From assembly GCF_036898095.1 (NCBI RefSeq), contig NC_090766.1:35065018-35129017 (forward strand): a stretch of DNA of 64,000 nt, written 5' to 3'. Positions within the stretch are counted from its first letter, which is position 1. Each line of letters starts with the position of its first letter. The notes under the pieces are model-generated. The model was not told the origin of the DNA, ran no database searches, and worked only from the letters and a program-made list of their open reading frames with translations. The stretch comes from Palaemon carinicauda. Taxonomy: Eukaryota; Arthropoda; Malacostraca; Decapoda; Palaemonidae. Both the position numbers and the translations under genes were made by a program. Shown piece after piece: positions 1 to 12,338 of the stretch.

Positions 1-290
1 GGATCCAGCATTTAAAGCTTCAATTGTCTTAGATAACTGGGGAGGGTGGCCTGTGGCCCGCTAGCAGTACCAACGAAACTCGGTTGAACTCCTCGTCAGG
101 CAGGGAAGAACGGAGAGAAGAAAAATCCCCTTTTGTTATCAATTATGTCGGCTACCTCAAAAAATGGTAGAAGTGTCATGGTAGATAGATAGATAGATAT
201 CTCACAGTGACCAATCTACAAAATGCTGTTGCATGTATTATATATAAAATATATATAATTTATGTGTATTATTAAGATATAGATAATATA

Positions 291-293
<3 letters not shown>

Positions 294-366
<73 letters not shown>
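294..366. repeat. (TA)n microsatellite
   Basis: Nearly uninterrupted alternating T and A over about 70 bases. It opens a Tyr-Ile shadow reading frame that is not a gene. Confidence 0.95.
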
Positions 367-660
367 GATATAGATATATATAATGTGTTTATATGTATAA
401 TTTCGTTATTGATTTTATACTTTCTTACCTTCATAGTAATGATCATGTGTTAACCCTATTTAAAATTTTTCAAAGTTACCTACCTATAAAATACATTTAT
501 AAATTTCTAGATGCTAATCCCATATTAAAGAATTAGCCTCTATTAAGGATATTAGATTTACATCAATATCTTCATCCATGTTTATACGTGAAAAAAATAA
601 CCAGACGTCCAGTCCAAGTACTAGGAATCAGGTCCAACAATTATTAGGTGGTGGGAATTG

Positions 661-750
661 TGACGTCAACAGGGCATATATTTTATATCATACCAATGCA
701 TGGAAAAAGAATAGGGTTGTGGAAGCAAGGCTTCGGCTCTGATGACGTCA
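661..750. promoter_or_regulatory. two CRE/ATF-like octamers
   Basis: The perfect palindrome TGACGTCA occurs at 661-668 and again at 743-750, 82 bp apart. The motif is the consensus binding site of CREB/ATF bZIP factors. No adjacent gene can be assigned, so a regulatory role is only possible. Confidence 0.3.
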
Positions 751-1164
751 TCACTGTTTAGGAGTGCTGGACCAGTTTTTACTAGATCTTGGTCCAGTCA
801 GGAAGATAGCCATCGGTTACTGTAGATGCTCGTGAATTGTGTGTGCCTATGTGGCACCGGCAATAGAGAATGGGATGTCGTACACGTAATGCAAGGCCGA
901 ACAAGCGTTGAGAGTACATCAGATAGAATTGTAAAGTTTAAATGAATCCAATCTACCTATCAGTCAACTACTTCGTCAGGCAGCTAGTGTGAAAGGGACC
1001 GTAGTATCTTAAGGTGTTTTCATGTTGCAAAGTATTCACTCAATAATTAGATTCCTGTTAAATGCTGATATATAAAACAATGTAACTAATATATTTTACT
1101 CTTTTTATCAAGATGAAGACGATATTAAAAAATGATAATTGGTGTAGAATTGCACTGCATTTGC

Positions 1165-2925
1165 AATAATATTAATACTTATTACTAGCTGAGTTACAAC
1201 CCTATTTGGAAAAGTAGGATGCTACATGTCTAAGGGCTCGTACTGGGAAAAATAGCCCAATGAGGAAAGAAAATTAGGAAATAAACTACAAAAGAAGTAA
1301 TGAACAATTAAAACAATTTTTTAAAGAACAGTAACACCATTAAAACATCTTTCAGATATACAGTAAACTATAAAAAGAGACTTATGTCAGCTTGTTTAAC
1401 ATGAAAACATATGCTGATAATTTGAATATTTGAAGTTCCACTGGTTTAACTACCAGATTAGGAAGATCATTCCAGAAATTTGTCCCTGCTGGAATAAAAC
1501 ATTTAGATTACTGTGCAATATTGAGCGTTATGATGAAGAAGGCATAACTATTAGAATAAACTACATTCCTAGTATTACGAAAAGGACGACCAGAATTATG
1601 AAAATCTTGTGTACCATGCATAACGAACTAATTGAACGATGTTGCGAGAGAATAAATTCTATATCAAGCAATAAGAAATTTCATAGGCTGTAAGTTCCTG
1701 AACAACAGATTAATATGAAATTCGGCAGCTGAAGACCAGACCGGAGAACAATACTTGAAATACTGTAGAATGAAAGAATTAAAACACTTCTTCAGAATAG
1801 ATTAATCACCGAAAATCTCAAAAGACTTTCTCTATAAGCCAATTTTTGTGTAGTTGAAGAAGACACAGACCCAATGTGTTTCTCAAAAGTTGATTTGCTG
1901 TCGAGAATCACACCTAAAATTTTAAGAGGCATTCAAAGTTGAAGAAACATTATCAATACTGAGATGCAGATGTTGAGGAGCCACTATCCTTGACCTACCC
2001 ACAATCATACTTTGAGTTTTGTTAGGGTTCAACTTCATACCCCATAATTTGCACCATGCACCAATTTTAGCTAGAGCTCTGTTAAGGTATTCAGCAACCC
2101 AAGAAATATATTCAGGAGATGGAATTGTTGCAAAGAGAGTGTCATCATCTGCATATGCAACGAGCTTTTTTATTCTAGGCCAAATTACATGTTATCTGTA
2201 TATAATATATAGTAATGAGCCAAGAACATTACCCTGAGGAACAACAAGTAGTACATTCCTATATTCACTATGGTACCCCTCAACAACAACTCTATGTGAC
2301 CAATTGCTTGAAAGTTCAATAATTATTATAAAAAACACCCACCCAATCCTAACGTTTTCAGTTTGAAAGCAAGGTCATCATGATTAACATGGTCGAATGC
2401 AGTACTAAAATAAAGGCCAATCATATGAACCTCTTGACCACAATCAAGGGATTTCTGTATAGCATTGGAGATGCTACAGAGGGTATCCCGTGGTCCAAGG
2501 CTTTTACGAAAGCTAAATATCAAATTAGAGAACACATGGTATGTTCAGTATACCTATATAGATGTTATGACGAAAGACATTCTAAATTTTTGAATAATAT
2601 GGCAATTACTGAAATTATGCAGTAATCCGCGTGACTTTACCTACGTCAAACGCATTTACATATTGGAGTAACATTACCAATTCTCCATCAAGTGCGAAAA
2701 GAACCCCTAATCGCTTTCTTGCGGAAAGTAACAAATAATTCAGAAGCAAAGAAATGTGCAGTCTTTATAAAAAACAAAGAAAAGATATAATTTTGGTCTA
2801 CACCTCCCTGAACATTAAGGACCATCATGAGAGCTTTAATTTCACGAGATCGAAAAGCTAAATTAGTTGGTTTAGCCTCAGGAAAACAGGAATGAGGATG
2901 ATCAAGTTTCTCATTACTCTGCTTA
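1165..2925 (-). mobile_element. decayed non-LTR retrotransposon (Jockey-like), 3' part
   Basis: Read on the minus strand, the region contains broken pieces of a reverse transcriptase. Residues like FSTAFDHVNHDDLAFKLK (about 2350-2410) match the conserved RT block around the first catalytic Asp. A YADDD motif at 2141-2155 matches the YADD catalytic motif. The upstream part (about 2640-2925) has a recognisable linker with CFPEAKPTNLAFRSREIKAL. The C-terminal part (about 1430-1800) has the YCSPVW signature. The 3' UTR near 1190-1265 resembles a common decapod element tail. Stops and frameshifts break every block and the 5' part is missing, so the copy is dead. Clade assignment (Jockey/CR1 type) is from memory of motifs. 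Confidence 0.85.
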
Positions 2926-3074
2926 CGTTTTTTACTGTGTGGTTAAAAAGGTGGTTTTTAATAGAAATCATTCCCTTAATCTTGTATCATTTTTTTGGAT
3001 AATTTAGTTTCTTTGGTGTTGGTGCTTTCAATTTTTTTCTACGTATATATTTTATAGTGTTTGTGAACAAAGGT

Positions 3075-4200
3075 GGCATCGAAAATATGATCAAGAAGTA
3101 TCCGGTAAAGTACTAAAGGTTTTCATTTTTGGAAAGGTAAAGATGATCAAGAAGTAGCCAGTAAAGTAGTAAAGGTTTTCATTTTTGGAAAGGTATAGAT
3201 GATCAAGAAATAGCCAGTAAAGTAGAAAGGTTTTCATTTTTGGAAAGGTAAAGATGATCAAGTAGTAGCCATTAAAGTACTAAAGATTTTCATTTTTGGA
3301 AAGGTAAAGGTGATCAAGAAGTAGCCAGTAAAGTACTAAAGGTTTTCATTTTTGGAAAGGTAAAGGTGATCAAGAAGTAGCCAGTAAAGTAGTAAAGGTT
3401 TTCATTTTTGGAAAGGTATAGATGATCAAGAAGTAGCCAGTAAAGTAGTAAAGGTTTTCATTTTTGGAAAGTTAAAGATGATGAAGTAGCCAGTAAAGTA
3501 GTAAAGGTTTTCATTTTTGGAAAGGTAAAGGTGATCAAGAAGTAGCCAGTAAAGTAGTAAAGGTTTTCATTTTTGGAAAGGTAAAGATGATCAAGAAGTA
3601 GCCAGTAAAGTACTAAAGGTTTTCATTTTTGGAAAGGTAAAGGTGATCAAGAAGTAGCCAGTAAAGTAGTAAAGGTTTTCATTTTTGGAAAGTTAAAGAT
3701 GATCAAGAAGTAGCCAGTAAAGTAGTAAAGGTTTTCATTTTTGGAAAGGTAAAGATGATCAAGAAGTAGCCAGTAAAGTACTAAAGGTTTTCATTTTTGG
3801 AAAGGTAAAGATGATCAAGAAGTAGCCAGTAAAGTACTAAAGGTTTTCATTTTTGGAAAGGTAAAGGTGATCAAGAAGTAGCCAGTAAAGTAGTAAAGGT
3901 TTTCATTTTTGGAAAGTTAAAGATGATCAAGAAGTAGCCAGTAAAGTAGTAAAGGTTTTCATTTTTGGAAAGGTAAAGATGATCAAGAAGTAGCCAGTAA
4001 AGTAGTAAAGGTTTTCATTTTTGGAAAGGTAAAGATGATCAAGAAGTAGCCAGTAAAGTACTAAAGGTTTTCATTTTTGGAAAGGTAAAGGTGATCAAGA
4101 AGTAGCCAGTAAAGTAGTAAAGGTTTTCATTTTTGGAAAGGTAAAGATGATCAAGAAGTAGCCAGTAAAGTACTAAAGGTTTTCATTTTTAGAAAGTTTT
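3075..4200. repeat. 56-bp minisatellite, about 20 copies
   Basis: Head-to-tail units about 56 bp long, each containing GATCAAGAAGTAGCCAG and a GGTTTTCATTTTTGGAAAGG stretch. Copies differ by a few substitutions (for example gtagtaaagg versus gtactaaagg), and these variants recur in blocks. The array sits in the downstream flank of mucin unit A. The paralogous position in unit B (9290-9370) holds one copy only. Confidence 0.95.
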
Positions 4201-5088
4201 TCTTCAGAGGATTTTGTTAATTCATCTGAAAGAAGATTCACCAATAGATTGGTTTCACTTTTTACAATAGTTTTGAAACCAATATATTCAGTACATTAAA
4301 TAAAAAATGAACTTATTATATATAAATAAAGGGGATAAGAATAGTGTATATAAATGATGCAACAAGACTGATATTATAAAGTAATGATGGACGTTTCCAG
4401 ATTTAATAAATGATGGACAAGTTATAAAGGAAACATTCCATCGAAAGTGTCTTAAATATGTAAAAATAATGAGAGAAAATACAATACAAATATCACAATT
4501 TTGTCTGTGTGATGATATTGTTACTCTTTGTAATGTGCAAGGACCCTTGTAAAATAATAATAATTCATAATCAAGCTAAGAATCCAACAGTAATTATGCT
4601 TTAGAAAAAAAGGTAGAAATATACTACTTCAATTAAAGGAAACATTCTGCCATCTATTCTGAATGTATGATTGATTGATTGATTATAAATTATCTGGCAT
4701 CATGACAAAGTATGAATAGGCAATTTTGTTTTTGATATATTCTTTACATAACATTAAAAAGTGAATTTCATGCCAGCTTTAACTTCAGTTTTATATGCAA
4801 ACAATTTCCAAACAAAATGTTTCCTTTAAAAGGAAAAGGTTATGCAAATAAAAAAAGCACAGAGTTCAAATCCATTAAAGCAAAGCTAGAGTTAGTAGTA
4901 AAGTAGGACAGGAATAGTAAGAAAGTTTGCTCATTTAAACTGAACTGATTCTTAATCAGAAAATAGAATCAGCAGAAACTACAGTGTGGCTATGAAGGAA
5001 TGATGTATTGACTGTGTCATCGAAACATGCATTTGGAAACGGTTGAAGTTGTGTCAATGATAGTTCCAGCAGTCGAAACTGGGATAGT
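4201..5088 (-). other. downstream flank of mucin exon A
   Basis: AT-rich non-coding sequence that would be the 3' UTR and downstream flank of exon A. It aligns by eye with 9370-9924 and with parts of 20870-21400, sharing a 'tgatggacaa' block, a 'ctgtaaaataatataatt'-type block and a 'tatgctttag' block. I saw no AATAAA on the minus strand shortly after the stop, so the poly(A) site is not located. Confidence 0.6.
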
Positions 5089-6101
5089 TTAAGGGGAAGG
5101 GGTAGTTGTAGTTGTACCTGTAGTAGTAGCAGTGGTAGTTCCCGTAGTTGTACCAGTGGTAGTTCCTGTAGTTGTACCAGTGGTAGTTCCTGTAGTTGTA
5201 CCAGTGGTAGTTCCTGTAGTTGTACCAGTGGTTGTACCAGTAGTAGTTCCTGTAGTAGTACCTGTAGTAGTACCAGTTGTAGTACCTGTTGTTGTACCAG
5301 TGGTAGTTCCAGTAGTTGTACCAGTGGTTGTACCAGTAGTAGTTCCTGTAGTAGTACCAGTTGTAGTACCTGTTGTTGTACCAGTGGTAGTTCCAGTAGT
5401 TGTACCAGTGGTAGTAGCAGTGGTAGTTCCTGTAGTTGTACCAGTGGTTGTACCAGTTGTAGTTCCTGTAGTAGTACCAGTTGTAGTACCTGTTGTTGTA
5501 CCAGTGGTAGTTCCAGTAGTTGTACCAGTGGTTGTACCAGTAGTAGTTCCTGTAGTAGTACCAGTTGTAGTACCTGTTGTTGTACCAGTGGTAGTTCCAG
5601 TAGTTGTACCAGTGGTTGTACCAGTAGTAGTTCCTGTAGTTGTACCAGTCGTAGTACCTGTTGTTGTACCAGTGGTAGTTCCAGTGGTTGTACCAGTAGT
5701 AGTTCCAGTAGTAGTACCAGTCGTAGTACCTGTCGTTGTACCAGTGGTAGTTCCAGTAGTTGTACCAGTTGTAGTTGCTGTAGTAGTACCAGTTGTAGTA
5801 CCTGTTGTTGTACCAGTGGTAGTTCCAGTTGTTGTACCAGTAGTAGTTCCAGTAGTAGTACCAGTTGTAGTACCTGTTGTTGTACCAGTGGTAGTTCCAG
5901 TAGTTGTACCAGTGGTTGTACCAGTAGTAGTTCCAGTAGTAGTACCAGTTGTAGTACCTGTTGTTGTACCAGTGGTAGTTCCAGTAGTTGTACCAGTTGT
6001 AGTTCCTGTAGTAGTAGCAGTTGTAGTTCCTGTTGTTGTACCAGTGGTAGTTCCAGTGGTAGTTCCAGTGGTAGTACCAGTAGTAGTACCTGTGGTTGAT
6101 C
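5089..6101 (-). CDS. mucin-like Thr-rich terminal exon (tail A)
   Basis: The minus strand reads from a clear acceptor (TTTTCAAG, then GA TCA ACC) into an uninterrupted Thr/Gly tract of about 330 residues, built from 12-bp units encoding mostly TTTG with some TTTA. It ends in TTTPSP and a TAA at 5089-5091. The exon enters in phase 1, matching the donors of all upstream exons of the large gene. Such Thr runs are typical of densely O-glycosylated mucin domains. It is the last intact tail in the gene direction, so it is my best candidate for the true 3' exon. The same 12-bp repeat also stays open on the plus strand (VVVP) and in another minus frame. I chose the Thr frame because of the splice site, the phase, and the short conserved tail before a stop. 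No donor is seen inside. Confidence 0.65.
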
Positions 6102-6760
6102 CTTGAAAATAGATATGAAAAATATATTGAATGATTCTATATGAGAGTTACAGTCGTTTTCATCCATATTTTAATTTTTTCTTTATTAAATTTACCTAAA
6201 TTTAACTTTTTTGTTATTTTTTTCATGAATATTTATTTTTTCACAAAAATGTTTTTTTGTCTTTTTTAAGGTTATATTTAAAAATGTGTGCCCTAAGCGG
6301 ATGTTTCAACTTCTTACTCTGAGTAGAAATCTTTCAGTAATATAAAGTTTCTCACATGATTGCTTCTCTATTTTTTAATATCCACTTCTAATTCACTAAG
6401 AGAATCAAATGTATATTAATCAATAAATAATATAAGGGATGTCATATGGTATATCCCATGTTTTGAAATTGTAACAAATATAAACTAAAATGCAATTGTT
6501 CATGTATATGATACTTCAAGGAAAACTTAATGAAATTGATCTCAACCCAAATTGTATTCAGTCGCGTTGAGGAAGAAAAAAGTTGGCAAGTCTCATCTAA
6601 AATGATATCTGGAGCAAATTCAATGAATGTAAACCAACTAAGGCCTGTGGAGAAATGATTCATTGACAAAAGATAGAAAGAAAACTAGTTTTAGGACAGT
6701 AAGGCAGATCACAGCTGATGGCTGGCGTGCATATTTGTTTGTGTTCTGAATACAAGCAAT
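6102..6760 (-). other. upstream intronic flank of exon A
   Basis: AT-rich sequence with the polypyrimidine tract and acceptor of exon A at its left edge. It matches 10122-10640 and 11300-11415 block by block (for example 'agagaatcaaat' and 'ctagttttagga..gtaag.cagatcaca'). This shows A and B are copies of one duplicated unit. No exon seen. Confidence 0.6.
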
Positions 6761-9215
6761 GATAACAAGGGGAAAAAGTATGTTGACTTAGATGTGATTG
6801 CTTTGAGGGCAATGGGTTTACCATAACAAGGGGGAAAAGTATGTTGACTAAGAGGTGATTGTTTTGAGGGCAATGGGTTTACCATAACAAGTGGAAAGTA
6901 TGTTGACTAAGTGGTGATTGTTTTGAGAGCAATTGGTTTACCATGACAAGGGGAAAAAGTATGTTGACTAAGTGGTGTTTGTTTTGAGAGCAATTGGTTT
7001 ACCATGACAAGGGTAAAAAGTATGTTGACTAAGAGGTGATTGTTTTGAGGGCAATGGGTTTACCATAACAAGGGGGAAAAGTATGTTGACTAAGAGGTGA
7101 TTGTTTTGAGGGCAATGGGTTTACCATAACAAGTGGAAAGTATGTTGACTAAGTGGTGATTGTTTTGAGAGCAATTGGTTTACCATGACAAGGGGAAAAA
7201 GTATGTTGACTAAGTGGTGTTTGTTTTGAGAGCAATTGGTTTACCATGACAAGGGTAAAAAGTATGTTGACTAAGAGGTGATTGTTTTGAGGGCAATGGG
7301 TTTACCATAACAAGGGGGAAAAGTATGTTGACTAAGTGGTGTTTGTTTTGAGAGCAATTGGTTTACCATGACAAGGGTAAAAAGTATGTTGACTAAGATG
7401 TGATTGCTTTGAGGGCAATGGGTTTACCATAACAAGGGGAAAAAGTATGTCGACTAAGTGGTGATTGTTTTGAGGGCAATTGGTTTACCATGACAAGGGG
7501 AAAATGTATGTTAACTAAGAGGTGATTGTTTTGAGGGCAATTGGTTTACCATAACAAGGGGAAAAAGTATGTCGACTAAGTGGTGATTGTTTGGAGGGCA
7601 ATTGGTTTACCATGACAAGGGGAAAATGTATGTTAACTAAGAGGTGATTGTTTTGAGGGAAATTGGTTTACCATAACAAGGGGAAAAAGTATGTTGACTA
7701 AGTGGTGATTGTTTTGATGGCTAAGAGGTGATTGTTTTGATGCCAATGGGTTAACCATAACAAGGGGAAAATATCTTGACTAAGAGGTGATTGTTTTCGG
7801 GGCCATTGGTTTACTATAACAAGGGGAAAAGTATGTTGACTAAGAAGTGATTGTTTTGAGGCCAATGGGTTTACCATAACAAGGGGAAAATATGTTGACT
7901 AAGAGGTGGTTGTTTTGAAGGCAATTGGTTTACCATAACAAGGGGAAACAATATCTTGACTAAGAGGTGATTGTTTTCGGGGCCATTGGTTTACTATAAC
8001 AAGGGGAAAAGTATGTTGACTAAGAAGTGATTGTTTTGAGGCCAATGGGTTTACCATAACAAGGGGAAAAAGTATGTTGACTAAGAGGGGATTGTTTTGA
8101 GGGCAATTGGTTTATCATAACAAGGGGAAAGTATGTTGACTAAGAAGGGATTGTTTTGAGGCCAATGGGTTTACCATAAGGGGAAAAGTATGTTGCCTAA
8201 GAAGGGATTGTTTTGAGGACAATGGGTTTACCATAACAAGGGGAAGAATTATGTTGACTAAGAGGTGGTTGTTTGGAGGCCAAGGGGTTTACCATAACAA
8301 GGGGAAACAATATCTTGACTAAGAGGTGATTGTTTTCGGGGCCATTGGTTTACTATAACAAGGGGAAAAGTAAGTTGACTAAGAAGTGATTGTTTTGAGG
8401 CCAATGGGTTTACCATAACAAGGGGAAAAAGTATGTCGACTAAGTGGTGATTGTTTTGAGGGCAATTGGTTTATCATAACAAGGGGAAAGTATGTTGACT
8501 AAGAAGTGATTGTTTTGAGGCCAATGGGTTTACCATAACAAGGGGAAAAAGTATGTCGACTAAGTGGTGATTGTTTTGAGGGCAATTGGTTTATCATAAC
8601 AAGGGGAAAGTATGTTGACTAAGAAGTGATTGTTTTGAGGCCAATGGGTTTACCATAACAAGGGGAAAAAGTATGTCGACTAAGTGGTGATTGTTTTGAG
8701 GGCAATTGGTTTATCATAACAAGGGTAAAGTATGTTGACTAAGAAGGGATTGTTTTGAGGCCAATGGGTTTACCATAAGGGGAAAAGTATGTTGCCTAAG
8801 AAGGGATTATTTTGAGGACAATGGGTTTACCATAACAGGGGGAAAAATATGTTGACTACGAGGAGATTGTTTTGAGGCCAATGGGCTTACCATAACAAGG
8901 GGAAACAGTATGTGGACCAAGAATTGATTGTTTTAAGGCCAATGGGTTTACCATTCCAAGGTGAAAAAGTATATTGATTAAGAGGTGATTGTTTTGAGTC
9001 CACTGGGTTTACCATAACAAGGCGAAACAGTATGTTGACTATGAGGGGATTGTTTGTAGGGCAATTAGTGTCCCATAACAAGGGGAAACAGTATGTTGAC
9101 TAGGAAGTGATTGATTTGAAGCCAATGGGTTTACCATAACAAGGGGAAACAGTATGTTGACTAGGAAGTGATTGATTTGAAGCCAATGGGTTTACCATAA
9201 CAAAGGGAAATTATT
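6760..9215. repeat. 60/61-bp minisatellite, about 40 copies
   Basis: Tandem units of 60-61 bp, each with TATGTTGACTAAGAGGTGAT, a TTGTTTTGAG block, GGTTTACCATAACAAGG and an A-rich link. Copies differ at diagnostic positions (atggg/ttgg, tgttgac/tgtcgac, aagaggtg/aagtggtg). The array begins directly at the right end of unit A. Confidence 0.95.
8380..8750. repeat. 120-bp higher-order repeat inside the 60-bp array
   Basis: A dimer of two distinguishable 60-bp units repeats nearly exactly three times, starting at 8401, 8521 and 8641. A 180-bp trimer-type repeat is also seen nearby, with the 'ttttcggggccattggtttac' variant at about 7795, 7975 and 8335. Confidence 0.85.
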
Positions 9216-9289
9216 ACGTTAATTTTGTACCATTTCATGTTTGTTGCTATTTTTCAAGTATTCTATATATTTATATTTAATCATTATGT

Positions 9290-9370
9290 GAACAAAGGTG
9301 GCATCGAAAAGATGACTTAGAAGTAGCAAGCAATGTGTTAAAGGTTTTCGTTTTGCGAAAGTTATTTTAG
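9290..9370. repeat. single-copy paralogue of the 56-bp unit
   Basis: After the shared lead-in GTGAACAAAGGTGGCATCGA (also at 3061-3080), one diverged copy of the 56-bp unit is present, followed by unique sequence shared with unit A after its array. It marks the ancestral, unexpanded state. Confidence 0.8.
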
Positions 9371-9924
9371 AACTCATTATATATAACTGAAAGGAATAAA
9401 GAAAGTCTGTATGACTGATGTAACAAGAATTTGAAGATTATGAACGTTCCGATACTAAGTAAATGATGGACAAATTGTACAGGAACGTTCCATCAACAAT
9501 TTCCAAGATACAAAAGTAATTTTAATGTGTGGAATAAAGCAATAAAATTATCGTAAGCTTTGTCCGTGTAATGATATTGGTACAATGCTTTTTCCATGTT
9601 CAAAGAAACCTGTAAAATACTAATATATTATTAAGCAAAGCATTCAGCCATATTTATGCTTTAGTAAAAATGTGGAAATTTATTATATTCAATGAAAGGA
9701 AACGTTTCGCCGTCTGAAAAAGATCTGAAAAAAGGAAAGAAAATTTCATTACAAAGAATTGAATTATTTAGTGGTAAGCTAGTTAGTAATAAAATCATTT
9801 ATAAAGTGAAGTTTGCAATTAAAGAAAGCGGAGCCCAAATCCAATGAAGCAAATTTAGATTCAGCAGGGAAATGGGAAAGCAATTGAATGAATGTTAGCT
9901 CATTTAAACTGAACCCATTCATAA

Positions 9925-10121
9925 TTAGATAGTGGTAGTAGTAGTAGTAGTAAAAGTAGAGGTATTAGTGATTGTAATTCCAGTTGTAGTAGCAATGGTA
10001 GTTTCAGTAGTAGTACCAGTGTTAGTACCTGTTGTACCGGTGGTAGTTACAGTAGTTGTACCAGTAGTAGTTCCTGTTGTAGTTCCAGTAGTTGTACCAG
10101 ATGTAGTAACTGTTGTTGATC
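9925..10121 (-). CDS. short mucin-like Thr-rich terminal exon (tail B)
   Basis: Acceptor TTTAAG, then GA TCA ACA ACA, enters in phase 1 and opens a Thr-rich frame of 64 codons, ending TTTTTTI and TAA at 9925-9927. The motif is TTTG-like but degenerate (TTTV, TNTG, TTTE, TTIA, GITITNTST). Acceptor, first codons and flanks are paralogous to exon A, but the repeat is far shorter. An AATAAA is seen on the minus strand about 250 bp downstream (near 9678). It could be an alternative 3' exon of the large gene. It could equally be a relic that still happens to be open. Confidence 0.45.
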
Positions 10122-10734
10122 CTTAAAGATAAAGAAAAAATATTGAATTATTCAAAGTCAGGTTTGCAAACCTTTTCATCTATCATTTTATTTCTTTCTT
10201 TTTTCAATTTATTCTATTATTATTTTCCAAGAATAATAATTGGAAAAAGAATAGTTTTAGCTATCTAAGGTTATGCCTAGAAATGTAGGCCAAAATTGAT
10301 GTCCTGAATCTGCAAAAAAAATGTTTTAATTCATCTCTTAAGCCACTCGCATGTTTTTTAGGAAGAGAGCTAATGTATATTTTTGCTAGATGTACACATT
10401 CTTTATGATTCAATATCCATGTTTAAATCACAAAGAGAATCAAATTTATTTAGGCTACAAATAACATAAGAAATATCTTATGACAGAAAAATTTCGAGAA
10501 CAAAACTTGTTGAAGGAAACAGTGGATAAATCACATCCAAAAGGATATTTGGAGTAAAAATCAATGAGAAATAAGCCAACTAAAGCTGATGGAAAAATTA
10601 ATCATTAGCAAAAGATTCGATTGCAGAATGGGAAATAAGCCAATTTGAAATAAAATAAGAGACATTGCATTCTTGACACATTCACCTGAAGCTTGGATGC
10701 ATAATAATGTGGTCTGTGTTGCTCTGATGTTTTG

Positions 10735-11000
10735 TAGCGCCAGTGGTAGTACATTTTACAAGAGATTTAGTAGTACTGTAGTTGAAGCCTTATTTTTAGA
10801 GTTCCTACAGCAGTGCCAGAGGTAATGGCATACATACTACAAGAGGTAGTTCGTGTGATGTTTAGAAGTACCTGTAGTTTTTCTTTTGTTTTTATTTCCA
10901 GAGATAGTTTTCATAGTTTGGACTGGGGTAATTTTAGTAGTAGTTGAAGCCTTATTTTTATAGTTCCTACAGCAGTGCCAGAGGTAATGGCAGTAGTGTT
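10735..11000 (-). pseudogene. decayed Thr-tract remnant (B')
   Basis: Scattered pieces of the 'gtagttccagtggtag' repeat vocabulary with stops and frameshifts, inserted within the flank of unit B. A block with 'gttgaagccttattttta' and 'cagcagtgccagaggtaatg' occurs twice (about 10780 and 10945), indicating a local duplication of about 163 bp. No open frame survives. Confidence 0.5.
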
Positions 11001-11499
11001 ATCCAGTGTCGAATGTAATATAGGTCTAGTGATGTAAAGTTTTATGATATTGGTAATTGAATTTATAATTGCTCAAATGGTAGTTCCAGTTCTTGTAATG
11101 GAAAATCAAGACTAGATTTTCTTCATGAATTCCATCCAAAGATAAAATATTCTCATAACATAAATGTTCAGCTCTAAATATAAACTTTCCAACATAATGA
11201 TAATCTTTGCAAGAATGCCAAAACATTTTCTAAGATATTTATGTGACTGTAAGTCGAAATAAACAGAATAAAAACTCCTGATTACTCAGCCACAACTGCT
11301 TAGCAAAAGTATTTATCCAGAGGGATAGACAGAAATCTAGTTTTAGGATAGTAAGCCAGATCACAACTGATTGTTATGTGCAATTTTGTTTGTACTCTAA
11401 ATACAAGCAATAATCCCAGTTGGGAATTAAATAGAAAACATATATTGGCTCTTAGGGAATTGTTTTCGGAATTTACAATATATCATCATCAATGATATA

Positions 11500-11850
11500 T
11501 TAATGATGAGACTGTCGACTTATGTCTACTGTAGGCTCTAGAGCCTTTAAATATGCAGCCCCGAGACTTGACAATAAGCTCCCACGAGACATCCAAATGA
11601 TTGAAAATATTGAAGTTTTCTAGAGGAAACTGAAGACTGTCTTATTCCGTGAGTCCTATGGCAGAGACGATTTAACTGTAAATGAGCAATACGTGATATG
11701 AAATGTTGAATACTCTGAACGAACAAGAGAAAATGACAGTGGGGGTCCTGTAGAGAGTAGGGTTCCTCTGCTGTAGGGGTTCAGAAAAGCAACCATCAAA
11801 GTAAAAGTAGATACTCGGGTTATAATGAAGCCTGGTTAGGTAGTTAAGAT
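11500..11850 (+). mobile_element. 3' end of a second non-LTR retrotransposon
   Basis: On the plus strand, residues like RAFKYAAPRLDNKLPRD and a following KLKTVLFRESY-like stretch match the C-terminal end that many arthropod non-LTR polyproteins carry just before their stop. A premature TAG interrupts the fragment near 11620. Only this 3' piece plus a presumed 3' UTR is present. Family not determined. Confidence 0.6.
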
Positions 11851-12107
11851 AAAAAAGAGCTTATCACTTACCATACGTGTGAAGGTGTTTGAGAACTGTG
11901 TTGTTATACAGTTTTTGGGGGAAATCTCCCATATCAAGATCTTGAGTGTATTTGTTGAGTAAAAGAATATTGTACCCAAACTTGGACTTTAATTTTATGT
12001 GGAAATTATGCCCAAAAAAGTTTTTCTTCGAAAGAAAAGTTCAAGTTAGTAAAAGGAACTTGACCCATCCCTCATTAGTTTTGAGAAAGTTTATACATTT
12101 AAATTCT

Positions 12108-12108
<1 letters not shown>

Positions 12109-12187
<79 letters not shown>
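12109..12187. repeat. (GA)n microsatellite
   Basis: About 39 uninterrupted GA dinucleotides, located 150 bp downstream of the stop of exon C in the gene direction. Confidence 0.97.
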
Positions 12188-12190
<3 letters not shown>

Positions 12191-12338
12191 CACTCAGCCC
12201 ATCATCCCTTTTATGGCTGACTAATATTAAATGATTTTGGCTTTGTTTTGGCTTGTGTTTATGTAATAAAAGCATGAATAAGCTATTTTGCAAATAGAAA
12301 AAACACTAGAATCCAAATCCATTGAAGCAAAGCTAGAG

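Larger units (their letters stand above)
1..1160. other. non-coding flank, no gene seen
   Basis: I see no credible exon here. The stretch holds a short GATA repeat (about 183-200), a long (TA)n tract, AT-rich unique sequence and a pair of CRE-like octamers near 661-750. The retrotransposon tail begins just to its right. Confidence 0.6.

Noticed and set aside
216..446. Tyr/Ile frame of 76 codons on the minus strand
   Set aside because: Produced by the (TA)n microsatellite.
4956..6167. Minus-strand Leu/Val/Gln frame of about 400 codons over tail A
   Set aside because: It runs through the acceptor of exon A, is compositionally odd and has no splice support. It is a frame shadow of the Thr tract.
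11946..12224. Arg/Glu frame over the (GA)n tract
   Set aside because: Microsatellite artefact without splice support.
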